This document shows positions 26,424 to 35,333 of a DNA stretch of 64,000 nucleotides, piece by piece. The notes below the pieces were generated by a model. The model saw only the letters and a list, made by a program, of their open reading frames with translations, made no database searches and was not told the origin of the DNA. Source of the stretch: an uncultured Muribaculaceae bacterium (GTDB taxonomy: Bacteria > Bacteroidota > Bacteroidia > Bacteroidales > Muribaculaceae); assembly GCA_910578385.1 (NCBI GenBank), contig CAJTQV010000013.1, forward strand, positions 1 to 64,000. Direction: 5' to 3'. How positions within the stretch are numbered: position 1 is the first letter of the stretch; every line of letters begins with the position of its first letter. Both the position numbers and the translations under genes were made by a program.

Positions 26424-29186
26424 TTACAGGACTATGTTCACGATTCGTCCGGGGACTACGATTATCTTGCGCGGAGTCTTGTCGCCGATCCATTTCTCGG
26501 CAGCCGAGTCACTGAGCGCGGCTTTCTCCACTTCCTCTTTCGATGCTGTGGCAGGAACCTCAATCATGTAGCGGGTCTTGCCGTTGAACGATACCGGGTA
26601 CTTCACGTTGTCTTCGGCGAGGGCAGACTCGTCATATGCCGGCCATTCGGCGTCAACCACGCTTCCCTCGTGACCCAGGCGGTGCCAGAACTCCTCAGCC
26701 ATGTGCGGTGCGAAGGGAGCTATGACACGTGTCACCAGCTCAAGGGCGCGGCGGTTGTTCGATTTGAGCGATGACAGCTCGTTGACCGCAATCATGAAGG
26801 CGGATACCGATGTATTGAACGAGAAGTTCTCTATGTCGGCAGTGACTTTTTTGATCAGCTTGTGGACAGCCTTCTTCTCCTCCTTGGTCATCTCCGCGTC
26901 ATCGTCAAGCTTTGCCTTGTCGAAGAGTCCCCAGAGCTTTTTGAGGAAGCGGTTCACGCCGTCGATACCGTTGGTATCCCAAGGTTTCGACTGCTCTACA
27001 GGGCCGAGGAACATCTCGTAAAGACGGAGAGTGTCTGCGCCGTAACGTTCAACGATATCGTCGGGGTTGACAACGTTGAACATCGATTTCGACATCTTCT
27101 CGACAGCCCATCCGCAGACGTACTTGCCATCTTCAAGTATGAATTCGGCATCGGCGAACTCAGGACGCCATGCGCGGAAACGGTCCGTGTCGAGAATATC
27201 GTTAGAAACCATCGAGATGTCAACACGGATTGGAGTCGTGTCATGCTCCTTGCGCAGACCATGGCTTACGAACGTGTTGGTGTTCTTGATACGGTAAACG
27301 AAATTGCTCCTTCCCTGAATCATACCCTGGTTTACCAGCTTACGGAACGGTTCATCCTCAACCACTGCACCGAGGTCATAGAGGAACTTGTTCCAGAAAC
27401 GAGAGTAGATGAGGTGGCCGGTGGCATGTTCCGCACCCCCCACGTAGAGGTCAACGCTGCGCCAGTAACCGTTGGCATCCTTGCTGACGAGAGCCTCCTC
27501 GTTGTGCGGGTCCATATAGCGGAGATAGTAAGCCGACGAACCTGCGAAGCCAGGCATCGTGCAGACCTCGATGGGATAACCCTCGGCGGTCTTCCAGTTC
27601 TCGGCGCGTGCCAGAGGAGGTTGACCATCCTCGGTGGGGAGGTAGCTTGACACAGCAGGGAGAAGCAGCGGAAGTTCCTTCTCATCCATCAGGTATGCCA
27701 CACCATCCTTATAATATACAGGGAAGGGCTCGCCCCAGTAACGCTGGCGTGAGAAAATAGCGTCGCGGAGGCGGTAATTGGTCTTTACCTTGCCGAGGCC
27801 GCTCTCCTCGATAAACTTCTTTGTCTTGGCGATAGCCTCCTTCACCTCAAGACCGTTGAGGTCGAGTTTCGGACCCTTGGAGTTTATCATCTTGCCCTCC
27901 TTTGCGTCGAAGCTCTGCTCAGATACGTCGGCTCCTTCGATGAGAGGAATGACCGGCAGGTTGAAATGACGTGCGAAAGCGTAGTCGCGCGAGTCGTGCG
28001 CAGGAACAGCCATGATGGCACCGGTTCCGTAACCGGCCAGGACGTAGTCGCTCACCCATACGGGAATCTTCTCTCCGGTGAGCGGGTTGATGGCATAGCT
28101 GCCTGTGAAGACACCTGATACCTTCTTGTCAATCTGACGCTCACGCTCAGTCTTGTGCTTGACTTCGTCAAGATATGCCTCGACCGCAGCTTTCTGATCC
28201 GCGGTGGTGAGCAGAGGTACATATTTGGATTCAGGAGCGAGCACCATGAATGTCACGCCGAACACCGTGTCGGCACGTGTGGTGAAGATCTCAAGCGAGA
28301 TGTCTGAGTCGGCCACGTCGAAACGCATTTCCGCACCCTCGGAACGGCCGATCCAGTTGCGCTGTGTCTCCTTGAGCGAGTCGCTCCATTCCACTTTCTC
28401 CAGGTCATCGAGCAGCCGGGGGGCATAAGCCGACACACGCAGACACCACTGGTTCATCAGCTTCTGCTCAACGGGATAACCGCCGCGCACGCTCAGACCC
28501 TCGCTCACCTCGTCGTTGGCCAGCACCGTGCCGAGTTCAGGACACCAGTTCACCATAGTCTCGCCCTGATATGCTATGCGGTAATTCATGAGCCGCTCGC
28601 GCTGCTCCTTTTCCGACAGGGCGTTCCATTCGTCGGCAGTGAAGTGGATCTCCTTGCCGGCGGCGGGGCGGATACCCTCGGAGCCGTGAGCCGCGAAATG
28701 TTCAGTCAGACGGCTGACAGGCATGGCCTTGTCGAGGTCGAGGTCATAATAGGAATTGAACATCTGCATGAAGGCCCACTGCGTCCAGCGGTAATACTTC
28801 GGGTCGCAGGTGCGCACCTCGCGGCTCCAGTCGAACGAGAACCCGATCTTGTCAAGCTGCTCGCGGTATCGTGCAATATTGTCGTTGGTGGTTTTCTCCG
28901 GATGCTGGCCGGTCTGGATCGCATACTGCTCAGCCGGCAGACCATAGGCGTCATAACCCATGGGGTGCAGCACGTTGAAGCCCTGCTGACGCTTGTAGCG
29001 GGCATAGATGTCGCTTGCTATATATCCGAGCGGATGGCCCACATGAAGGCCCGCGCCCGACGGGTAAGGGAACATGTCGAGCACATAGAATTTCTTGCGC
29101 CCGGCATCCTCCTTGACCTCGTAGATATGGTTCTCGCGCCAGAACTCCTGCCAGCGCTTCTCGATGTCACGATGATTGTACTCCAT
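26424..29186 (-). CDS. leuS: Leucyl-tRNA synthetase
   Basis: Charges tRNA-Leu with leucine. From the ATG at 29186 (MEYNHRDIEKRW, the usual family start) the protein has 920 residues; the ATG at 29213 would add nine. Class I signatures are HVGH (48-51) and KMSKS in EKMSKSMFNVV, and an editing domain (CP1) lies between them. It diverges from the flippase gene across a 210-bp region with back-to-back -7 boxes. Confidence 0.97.
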   Translation of the reverse strand: MEYNHRDIEKRWQEFWRENHIYEVKEDAGRKKFYVLDMFPYPSGAGLHVGHPLGYIASDIYARYKRQQGFNVLHPMGYDAYGLPAEQYAIQTGQHPEKTTNDNIARYREQLDKIGFSFDWSREVRTCDPKYYRWTQWAFMQMFNSYYDLDLDKAMPVSRLTEHFAAHGSEGIRPAAGKEIHFTADEWNALSEKEQRERLMNYRIAYQGETMVNWCPELGTVLANDEVSEGLSVRGGYPVEQKLMNQWCLRVSAYAPRLLDDLEKVEWSDSLKETQRNWIGRSEGAEMRFDVADSDISLEIFTTRADTVFGVTFMVLAPESKYVPLLTTADQKAAVEAYLDEVKHKTERERQIDKKVSGVFTGSYAINPLTGEKIPVWVSDYVLAGYGTGAIMAVPAHDSRDYAFARHFNLPVIPLIEGADVSEQSFDAKEGKMINSKGPKLDLNGLEVKEAIAKTKKFIEESGLGKVKTNYRLRDAIFSRQRYWGEPFPVYYKDGVAYLMDEKELPLLLPAVSSYLPTEDGQPPLARAENWKTAEGYPIEVCTMPGFAGSSAYYLRYMDPHNEEALVSKDANGYWRSVDLYVGGAEHATGHLIYSRFWNKFLYDLGAVVEDEPFRKLVNQGMIQGRSNFVYRIKNTNTFVSHGLRKEHDTTPIRVDISMVSNDILDTDRFRAWRPEFADAEFILEDGKYVCGWAVEKMSKSMFNVVNPDDIVERYGADTLRLYEMFLGPVEQSKPWDTNGIDGVNRFLKKLWGLFDKAKLDDDAEMTKEEKKAVHKLIKKVTADIENFSFNTSVSAFMIAVNELSSLKSNNRRALELVTRVIAPFAPHMAEEFWHRLGHEGSVVDAEWPAYDESALAEDNVKYPVSFNGKTRYMIEVPATASKEEVEKAALSDSAAEKWIGDKTPRKIIVVPGRIVNIVL

Positions 29187-29280
29187 TATATGATAGTCTT
29201 GAATTTGATTCATGGTTTGTGCCCTTAAAGGGGGCTGCGGAACGGAAAAGAACTGCCTTGCGGGCGTATTTCCCTTTCAT

Positions 29281-29316
29281 ATGCAAAATTACTAAATTTT
29301 TTCATTAATTTTGCAT
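29281..29316. promoter_or_regulatory. Divergent -7 boxes in a perfect inverted repeat, leuS / flippase
   Basis: ATGCAAAATTA (29281-29291) and TAATTTTGCAT (29306-29316) are perfect inverted copies of 11 bp, 14 bp apart. Each arm contains TAATTTTG, an exact -7 box, one reading toward leuS and one toward the flippase. No good -33 TTTG is found at 19-20 bp for either. The symmetry may simply reflect two divergent promoters or may be an operator. Confidence 0.5.
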
Positions 29317-29396
29317 TTACAGTGTCATAACTAAGTCTCAAACGAACTGTAACCTGTAAACCCTCCACCGCAAAACCGATTGCATAACGTCTGAAG

Positions 29397-30644
29397 ATGG
29401 CTACTCTACGGAAGAATTTCATATACTCGACCATGCTTGTCTGCGCCAACTACCTGTTTCCGCTGGCGGTATATCCGTATGTGTCGAGGGTATTGGGCGT
29501 TGCGGAGATTGGCCTGGTGAGTTTCATTGACAGTATAGCGACTTATTTCATTCTCTTCTCGATGATGGGAATCTCGATTCTCGGCATCCGGGAGGTGGCG
29601 TCGGCTTCAGATGATCGGGAACGGCTCGGTGAAGTATTCCGGAGTCTGTTGGTGCTTAACGGACTGGTAACCATTGTGGCACTTGTGGCAATGGTTGCCG
29701 CCACACTGATGGTTCCGCAGCTCCGCGATCATGCGGATCTGATGGGAATCGGAATGTGCAAGTTGATATTCAACATGTTCCTGATAGAATGGTTCTGGCG
29801 GGGACTTGAGGAATTCCGATACATAACACTGCGTACCATCGCGATAAAGATACTTTATGTGGTATCGGTATTCATCTTCGTCCGAGATCCTGTAGATACG
29901 CCTGTATATTACTTTTTGACCATGACGGTTGTTGTGGCGAATGCGGTGGTCAATATGTCCTACGCTTCGCGGTTCGTTTCGGTCTGGAAAGGGGGTGTCA
30001 GTCTTCGGCGGTTTCTCGCTCCTTTCTTCAAACTGGGGTTGTACATGCTGCTGAGTTCTGCCTATACCACTCTCAATGTCGCTTTTCTCGGATTTGTCTC
30101 AGATGATACTGAAGTGGGATACTACACTACGGCCACAAAACTTTTCGGCATATTGCTCACGCTCATAATGTCGGTCACAAATGTCATGATTCCACGCATG
30201 ACAATGCTTGCCTCGGGAAGCGACGGTCAAAAAATGCGTGTGTACGCACGTCGTGTTGCCATAGCCTTGATATTGTTCTCATTGCCTCTGACGGCGGTGG
30301 TTGAGTGGCTTGCACCTGAAATCGTGTGGCTGCTTTCGGGTCCGGGCTATGAGGGTGCCATTTTCCCGGTGCGTATAATAGTGCCTTTCTTTGCGGTGTT
30401 CGGGCTCGGTCAACTTGTGGTTGTTCAGGTACTCACACCCTTGGGTGACGACCGTGGAGTGACATGGACAGCCTCGGTTGGTGCGGCTGTCGGTGTGGCG
30501 CTCAACCTGCTGTTGGTGCCACGTTTCGGAGCCGTAGGCAGTTCGGTGGTCTGGGTTAGTGCCGAGACCGCCATGTTACTCTTTGCGACGCTCTATCTCC
30601 GCAAGCAATATCCGCCGTCGCACGCCGTTAATTATAAGACTTAA
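29397..30644 (+). CDS. Oligosaccharide flippase (Wzx-like)
   Basis: Polytopic inner-membrane protein of the MVF/Wzx type that moves lipid-linked oligosaccharides across the membrane. The 415-residue protein has about 12 hydrophobic segments, starting with FIYSTMLVCANYLFPLAVYPYVSRVLG, a segment typical of O-antigen flippases. It is a single flippase gene without flanking glycosyltransferases, followed by rdgB at 44 bp. The substrate is unknown. Confidence 0.85.
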   Translation: MATLRKNFIYSTMLVCANYLFPLAVYPYVSRVLGVAEIGLVSFIDSIATYFILFSMMGISILGIREVASASDDRERLGEVFRSLLVLNGLVTIVALVAMVAATLMVPQLRDHADLMGIGMCKLIFNMFLIEWFWRGLEEFRYITLRTIAIKILYVVSVFIFVRDPVDTPVYYFLTMTVVVANAVVNMSYASRFVSVWKGGVSLRRFLAPFFKLGLYMLLSSAYTTLNVAFLGFVSDDTEVGYYTTATKLFGILLTLIMSVTNVMIPRMTMLASGSDGQKMRVYARRVAIALILFSLPLTAVVEWLAPEIVWLLSGPGYEGAIFPVRIIVPFFAVFGLGQLVVVQVLTPLGDDRGVTWTASVGAAVGVALNLLLVPRFGAVGSSVVWVSAETAMLLFATLYLRKQYPPSHAVNYKT

Positions 30645-30672
30645 TATGTCTAATTATAAGACTTAATATGTC
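30629..30672 (+). repeat. Perfect 22-bp tandem duplication across the flippase stop codon
   Basis: TAATTATAAGACTTAATATG plus TC occurs at 30629-30650 and again at 30651-30672. The first copy includes the last codons and TAA of the flippase gene; the second lies wholly in the gap before rdgB (ATG at 30689). It looks like a recent duplication. Confidence 0.9.
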
Positions 30673-30688
30673 GTAATTCGCGCATTAG

Positions 30689-33600
30689 ATGAATAAAATC
30701 AAGAAACTTGTTTTTGCAACCAATAACGCCCATAAACTTCAGGAGGCCCGTCAGATAATTTCCGACGGGTTTGAGATTGTGTCGCTTGCCGAGATAGGAT
30801 GTCATGATGACATACCCGAGACTGCCGACACACTTGAAGGAAACGCTCTTATAAAAGCGCGTTGGGTGAAGGAACGATATGGATATGACTGCTTTGCCGA
30901 TGACACCGGCCTGATGGTCGATGCTCTCGACGGAGCACCTGGCGTTTACAGTGCCCGTTATGCTGGTGAGCACTGTTCTCCTGCCGACAATGTGGCCAAG
31001 CTTCTCCACGAGCTCGAAGGGGAGGAAAACCGCCGTGCGCATTTTGCTACGACAGTCGCGCTGATATGCGCCGGTGAGGAACACTGTTTCGAGGGTCGTG
31101 TGGAAGGTCGGATAGCAACTGAGCCGCATGGCAATGGCGGATTCGGATACGACCCGATATTCATAGCCGACGAGACCGGTAAATGCTTCGCCGAGATGAG
31201 CGCCGATGACAAGAATGCCATCTCGCACCGTGGCCGGGCCATGCGCCGGCTCAAGGATTTTCTGGGAGTCGTTGTAGCTCTGCTTGTGACTGCCGTCTGC
31301 TCGTTCGCAGCCAATGCTTCGGAATGGCGTCTGCATCCGAGTTACAACGGTCAGATGGAGCGTGTGGTGGAAACTCCAAACTACACCTATTTCCTCGGTG
31401 CCGCCAAATCTTATACCCGTGGTTCCGCGCAGACCGGAACTCTCGATGGAATGCTTTTCCGCTACGACAAGGAAGGAGAGGAGATGATGTTCCTCAACAA
31501 ACTCAATATTCTTTCAGGGGGCTTGGTGCGTTCCATAGAGTTCAACTATGACAAGAATTATCTTGTCGTGGCTTATGAGGATGGAGACATAGATCTCCTG
31601 TATGAGAATGGTGATGTGGTCAATATTCCCGGTCTTAAACTTGCAGACTCTTCGCTCGACAAGACTGTCAACAATATAAACTTCGATCCGGCCAGCAACC
31701 GCATATATCTTGCCACTCAGTTCGGATATGTCGTAGTCAACGATGCTCTCAAGGAAATTGAGACCTCCCGTATATTCAATGTGCCTCTTGTGTCGGTGGT
31801 TCCATTCAAGGGCAATCTATGGTTTGCGGACGACAACGCAATATACTATGGGAGCGAAAAGGAGTTTGATTTCTCGAAACTTAAGAAGTTTCAGGATGTT
31901 TCTGTCATGATACGTATGGTCCCGGTCGGAAAAGATTATCTTTATCTGACCCATGGTCCGACCAACGAAGTTTATTGCAACCGTATATTCGAGAAGTCTT
32001 CCGGGGTGTATTCCAGAGAATCTGTCTCGGTGCGCTCTGAGAAGTGTTTCGAGACATACCGTGACGGAGTATTTACCGTCAATCAGGTGGAAATCTGTGT
32101 TTATACAAAAGATGGCAAGACGTATAAATACGCATTGACAGGTGATGACAAAGGAGCGAAAGCCGGTAGTCTCAACGGCACTGATTTCTGGTTTGCCTAT
32201 CAACGCAAAGGTGTTGCCCGACGCCGGGTGCCGAAGGATGGTTCCTCGTCGTGGACTACCCTGATTGACAACTTCATGCTTAATGCAGCGAATCCCTTCA
32301 CCTGCCGTTCGATGGCCTATAATCCGGATTACGGAATGCTGGTCCGAAACAACAGTATGGACCTTATATTTAATTCCGCAAAGAAAAACTACTTTAATGT
32401 CGCTGACCTGATCTCAGGTTATAAGGACATGACGTGGACACCATTGTCGGCCACGTACCGAATACCGGATATGAAGGGTCTTGCTTTCCAGAATCCCAAT
32501 GGTATAGCAATAGATCCCAATAACCGCGACCATGTTTATTGCGGTTCGCCCAGAACCGGACTCCTCCGCTATGATCTTGCGAATCCGGAGAAATCCCTGC
32601 ATATGTCAAAGGCGACAGATGTTCTGGGAGGTAACGGCAATACCGGTTTTGTTGTTGTGGCTCCGGAAGTGCCAAGTGGAGTAGCATGGCAGGAGCAGTG
32701 TACATTTATTGCTCCTGAATTTGACAATCAAGGAAATCTATGGACGGCTTATATCAATCCCTCCCCCGACAATGATACTCAATATGTCGCTACATATGTG
32801 GAACTGTGGGTATGGCCGGCCGCAGACATAGCGGCTACCACCTCCCCCTCAAATTTCAGGGAATGGAAGAAAATAAGATTCGATGGCATCAAGACGGGTA
32901 GTGCTGCTATGGTGCTCCCTCTCAAGGTCGGGTCGAACAAGAATATAGTGCTTTATCATGGCAACAGCAACAAGTCCGAACTTATTGTGCTTGACAATGG
33001 CGGTACTCCCGCCAACACCGCAGATGACCGTAGCGTGCATTTGGCCAGTGTCAGTGACCAGGATGGAACGGCTATAACTTTTACCTCTGCCTACGCATGG
33101 CATGAGGATCCGTTGACCGGCTTGGTATGGGTAAGCTATGGCAGCGGTCTGTTCACGTTCGACCCCAAGGAATTCCTTAATGGCTCGACTTCCGTGCGCC
33201 GGATAAAGGTGCCGCGTAACGACGGTACAAATCTTGCCGACTATCTGCTCGACAATGTGCAGGTCAACAGGATAATATCTGATGGTAACGGTCGCAAATG
33301 GTTCGCCACAAATGGTGCCGGGCTGGTCTGCACCAGTTCGGATGGCCGTGAGATTATAAGGACTTATACTCCTGAAAATTCTGACATTCCCGGCAGTTCG
33401 GTATTTGATGTCTGCTATAATCCGGCGGCCGGCTCGATTATGGTATCGACCGACAAGGGTCTTGCCGAACTGTTCCTGCCGGGTTCTTCGTCAGAAAGCG
33501 GTGGCTCCGGTGTCAGGGCTTATCCCAATCCGGTGAATCCGGATTATTATGGATATGTCACAATAGACGGATTGCCCGACGATGCTATGGTCAAGATTGT

Positions 33601-33778
33601 CGATACGTATGGCAATGTTGTCAAAGAGTGCGGTCAGGCTGACGGAGGTGTCGTGCAGTGGGATGTGACTAACCGGAGCGCGAAGCGCGTTCCAGGAGGA
33701 GTATATTTTGTAATAGCTACGAACGGACCCGACAGCGACAGCTATTCCAAGATGACAAAACTCCTTGTAATAGAGTGA
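30689..33778 (+). CDS. RdgB/HAM1 nucleotide pyrophosphatase in frame with a PorZ-like secreted propeller protein
   Basis: One open frame of 1029 codons holds two proteins. Residues 1-192 are a complete non-canonical purine NTP pyrophosphatase (hydrolyses XTP/dITP): FATNNAHK at 9-16, DDTGL at 71-75, and the final SHRGRA motif at 179-184. No stop codon follows. Residues 185-210 read as a signal peptide and lead into ~730 residues of beta-propeller repeats of the two-component-regulator type and a C-terminal domain of the type IX secretion kind (AYPNPVNP ... VPGGVYFVIAT). The overall plan resembles PorZ, an outer-surface component of the type IX system. Either a fused polypeptide is made or the distal part starts internally at 31241. 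Confidence 0.85.
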   Translation: MNKIKKLVFATNNAHKLQEARQIISDGFEIVSLAEIGCHDDIPETADTLEGNALIKARWVKERYGYDCFADDTGLMVDALDGAPGVYSARYAGEHCSPADNVAKLLHELEGEENRRAHFATTVALICAGEEHCFEGRVEGRIATEPHGNGGFGYDPIFIADETGKCFAEMSADDKNAISHRGRAMRRLKDFLGVVVALLVTAVCSFAANASEWRLHPSYNGQMERVVETPNYTYFLGAAKSYTRGSAQTGTLDGMLFRYDKEGEEMMFLNKLNILSGGLVRSIEFNYDKNYLVVAYEDGDIDLLYENGDVVNIPGLKLADSSLDKTVNNINFDPASNRIYLATQFGYVVVNDALKEIETSRIFNVPLVSVVPFKGNLWFADDNAIYYGSEKEFDFSKLKKFQDVSVMIRMVPVGKDYLYLTHGPTNEVYCNRIFEKSSGVYSRESVSVRSEKCFETYRDGVFTVNQVEICVYTKDGKTYKYALTGDDKGAKAGSLNGTDFWFAYQRKGVARRRVPKDGSSSWTTLIDNFMLNAANPFTCRSMAYNPDYGMLVRNNSMDLIFNSAKKNYFNVADLISGYKDMTWTPLSATYRIPDMKGLAFQNPNGIAIDPNNRDHVYCGSPRTGLLRYDLANPEKSLHMSKATDVLGGNGNTGFVVVAPEVPSGVAWQEQCTFIAPEFDNQGNLWTAYINPSPDNDTQYVATYVELWVWPAADIAATTSPSNFREWKKIRFDGIKTGSAAMVLPLKVGSNKNIVLYHGNSNKSELIVLDNGGTPANTADDRSVHLASVSDQDGTAITFTSAYAWHEDPLTGLVWVSYGSGLFTFDPKEFLNGSTSVRRIKVPRNDGTNLADYLLDNVQVNRIISDGNGRKWFATNGAGLVCTSSDGREIIRTYTPENSDIPGSSVFDVCYNPAAGSIMVSTDKGLAELFLPGSSSESGGSGVRAYPNPVNPDYYGYVTIDGLPDDAMVKIVDTYGNVVKECGQADGGVVQWDVTNRSAKRVPGGVYFVIATNGPDSDSYSKMTKLLVIE
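31241..33778 (+). other. Probable internal start: PorZ-like T9SS surface protein
   Basis: The ATG at 31241, inside the last codons of the RdgB part and in the same frame, begins MRRLKDFLGVVVALLVTAVC and continues to FAANA, a textbook signal peptide with a likely cleavage near residue 26. The product would have 845 residues: two propellers and a T9SS C-terminal domain. A cytosolic pyrophosphatase tethered in front of a signal peptide would be hard to export, so internal initiation or a separate message is the simpler model. There is no Shine-Dalgarno sequence, but these often lack importance in Bacteroidetes. Confidence 0.6.
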
Positions 33779-33803
33779 TAAGAAGAAAATATCAAAACAT
33801 AAC

Positions 33804-35210
33804 ATGAGACGAATAATATTCACATTGGGGGCTGTGGTGCTGTTAAGTCAGGCATTACCGGCTCTCAGACTTGAAGTCAAACCGGGTACCCTTTCCGATA
33901 ATATCGGCCCGCTGAGGAATACAACGGATACCGAACTGGTGCTGTCCGGAAGCGCGAATGTAACAGACCTCGCGTTGCTGCGCGATTTGTCGCGTGCTGT
34001 AAAGACGCTCGATATGTCGGCGTTGCGGATAGTGGCCTATACTTATTCCGACGGAGACTACATGGGGCGCAAGTCTTTTTCTGCCGATGAGATTCCTCCA
34101 TACATGCTTATAGGCAGCGGCATATCAACAGTGAAGTTCCCGGCAACAGTCCGGATTATCGGAGAGTCAGCGTTTGCCGCTTCGGAACTCGGTCAGCTGG
34201 ATATCCCGACAACGGTAGAGACAATCGGCGACAACGCATTTGCAAACTGTGCTGCCCTTGCGAATGTCACGGTCAACAAGACTGTATCGTTTGGCAAAGG
34301 TGTGTTCAAGGATTGCCGCGCTCTGAAAAATGTGGCGTTCGGATATTCCATAGCTGAGATTCCTGAGGCAATGTTCGATGGATGCTCTTCATATACTGCC
34401 GCGTTACCCGAGAGTGTGACCGCCATCGGCGATTATGCTTTTCGCGGAGCCGGACTTGAAACTGTCGATCTGCGTGCCATTGAATCGATAGGTGCATTCG
34501 CTTTTGCAGACATGCCGAATCTGTCGGAAGTAATCATCGGTATGGATGAACCTGTAAGCGTTGGTTCGGGTGCGTTCTTCAATAACCGTTCAATAGCGGA
34601 CCTTCCTAATTGGGAGGGTGTATTGCCCGATCTCGCGCTTGCATCTACTGCAGGCCGAAAGTCTCTGTCTGTTTCTTTCCCCGAGATTGGAACCGCAGCT
34701 TTTGCCAACAATCAGGCTGTTCAGGAAGTGACATTGACCGAGACGGTCAAAAAGATTGCTCCACATGCTTTCCGTAATCTGACCGCACTGTCGCAGGTCA
34801 ATGTTACAGACCTTGGAACGAATATGCCGGAGGTTGCTCCGGAGTCATTTTCCGGTCTTGAGAATGAAAACGGACGTTACGACATCATACTTAATGTATC
34901 GAAAGACACCAACGACAAGTGGGCCGAGCATCCCGTATGGGGTTTGTTTGACATAAAGAACATGCAGACCGGCGTAGGCAGTGTAGCTGTAAACACGGTT
35001 GATATAACTATTGCCCGCAACGGGGATGTAGTTTCGGTAGATTCCACAATGCCGATAGATTTCGTAGGCGTTTACTCGCTCAACGGTATGACACTCCATG
35101 AGTCGAATCCCGGCGTTGACCGCTACGAGATGTCAGGCATCGATCCCACCACTATTGTCATCGTCAAGGTCAAGAGCGGCGATGTAGTCAAAGTCTTGAA
35201 GCTTAACTGA
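33804..35210 (+). CDS. Secreted BspA-like leucine-rich repeat protein
   Basis: A signal peptide (IIFTLGAVVLLSQALPALRL) is followed by LRR_5 (BspA/TpLRR) repeats from about residue 110 to 350, recognisable by units such as LPESVTAIGDYAFRG and VETIGDNAFANC. The last ~80 residues (VDSTMPIDFVGVYSLNG ... VVKVLKLN) resemble a T9SS sorting domain. The 468-residue protein is encoded 25 bp after the PorZ-like frame, probably in one operon, and would be a natural cargo of the same export route. The ligand is unknown; BspA-like proteins often bind host or bacterial surfaces. Confidence 0.82.
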   Translation: MRRIIFTLGAVVLLSQALPALRLEVKPGTLSDNIGPLRNTTDTELVLSGSANVTDLALLRDLSRAVKTLDMSALRIVAYTYSDGDYMGRKSFSADEIPPYMLIGSGISTVKFPATVRIIGESAFAASELGQLDIPTTVETIGDNAFANCAALANVTVNKTVSFGKGVFKDCRALKNVAFGYSIAEIPEAMFDGCSSYTAALPESVTAIGDYAFRGAGLETVDLRAIESIGAFAFADMPNLSEVIIGMDEPVSVGSGAFFNNRSIADLPNWEGVLPDLALASTAGRKSLSVSFPEIGTAAFANNQAVQEVTLTETVKKIAPHAFRNLTALSQVNVTDLGTNMPEVAPESFSGLENENGRYDIILNVSKDTNDKWAEHPVWGLFDIKNMQTGVGSVAVNTVDITIARNGDVVSVDSTMPIDFVGVYSLNGMTLHESNPGVDRYEMSGIDPTTIVIVKVKSGDVVKVLKLN

Positions 35211-35260
35211 TAAGTCGTAGCTTCTCGCCCAATCTGCATATAGATTTCATCTGGCATATA

Positions 35261-35292
35261 GAAAGCCGCATTCAATTTTGAGTGCGGCTTTC
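35261..35292. terminator. Bidirectional terminator after the LRR gene
   Basis: GAAAGCCGCATT (35261-35272) pairs with AGTGCGGCTTTC (35281-35292) at 11 of 12 positions, loop 8 nt. It lies between two convergent genes. Confidence 0.75.
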
Positions 35293-35333
35293 AGTATGCA
35301 TGGTGGAAGATATTATCATGGATTCCCAGCCTG

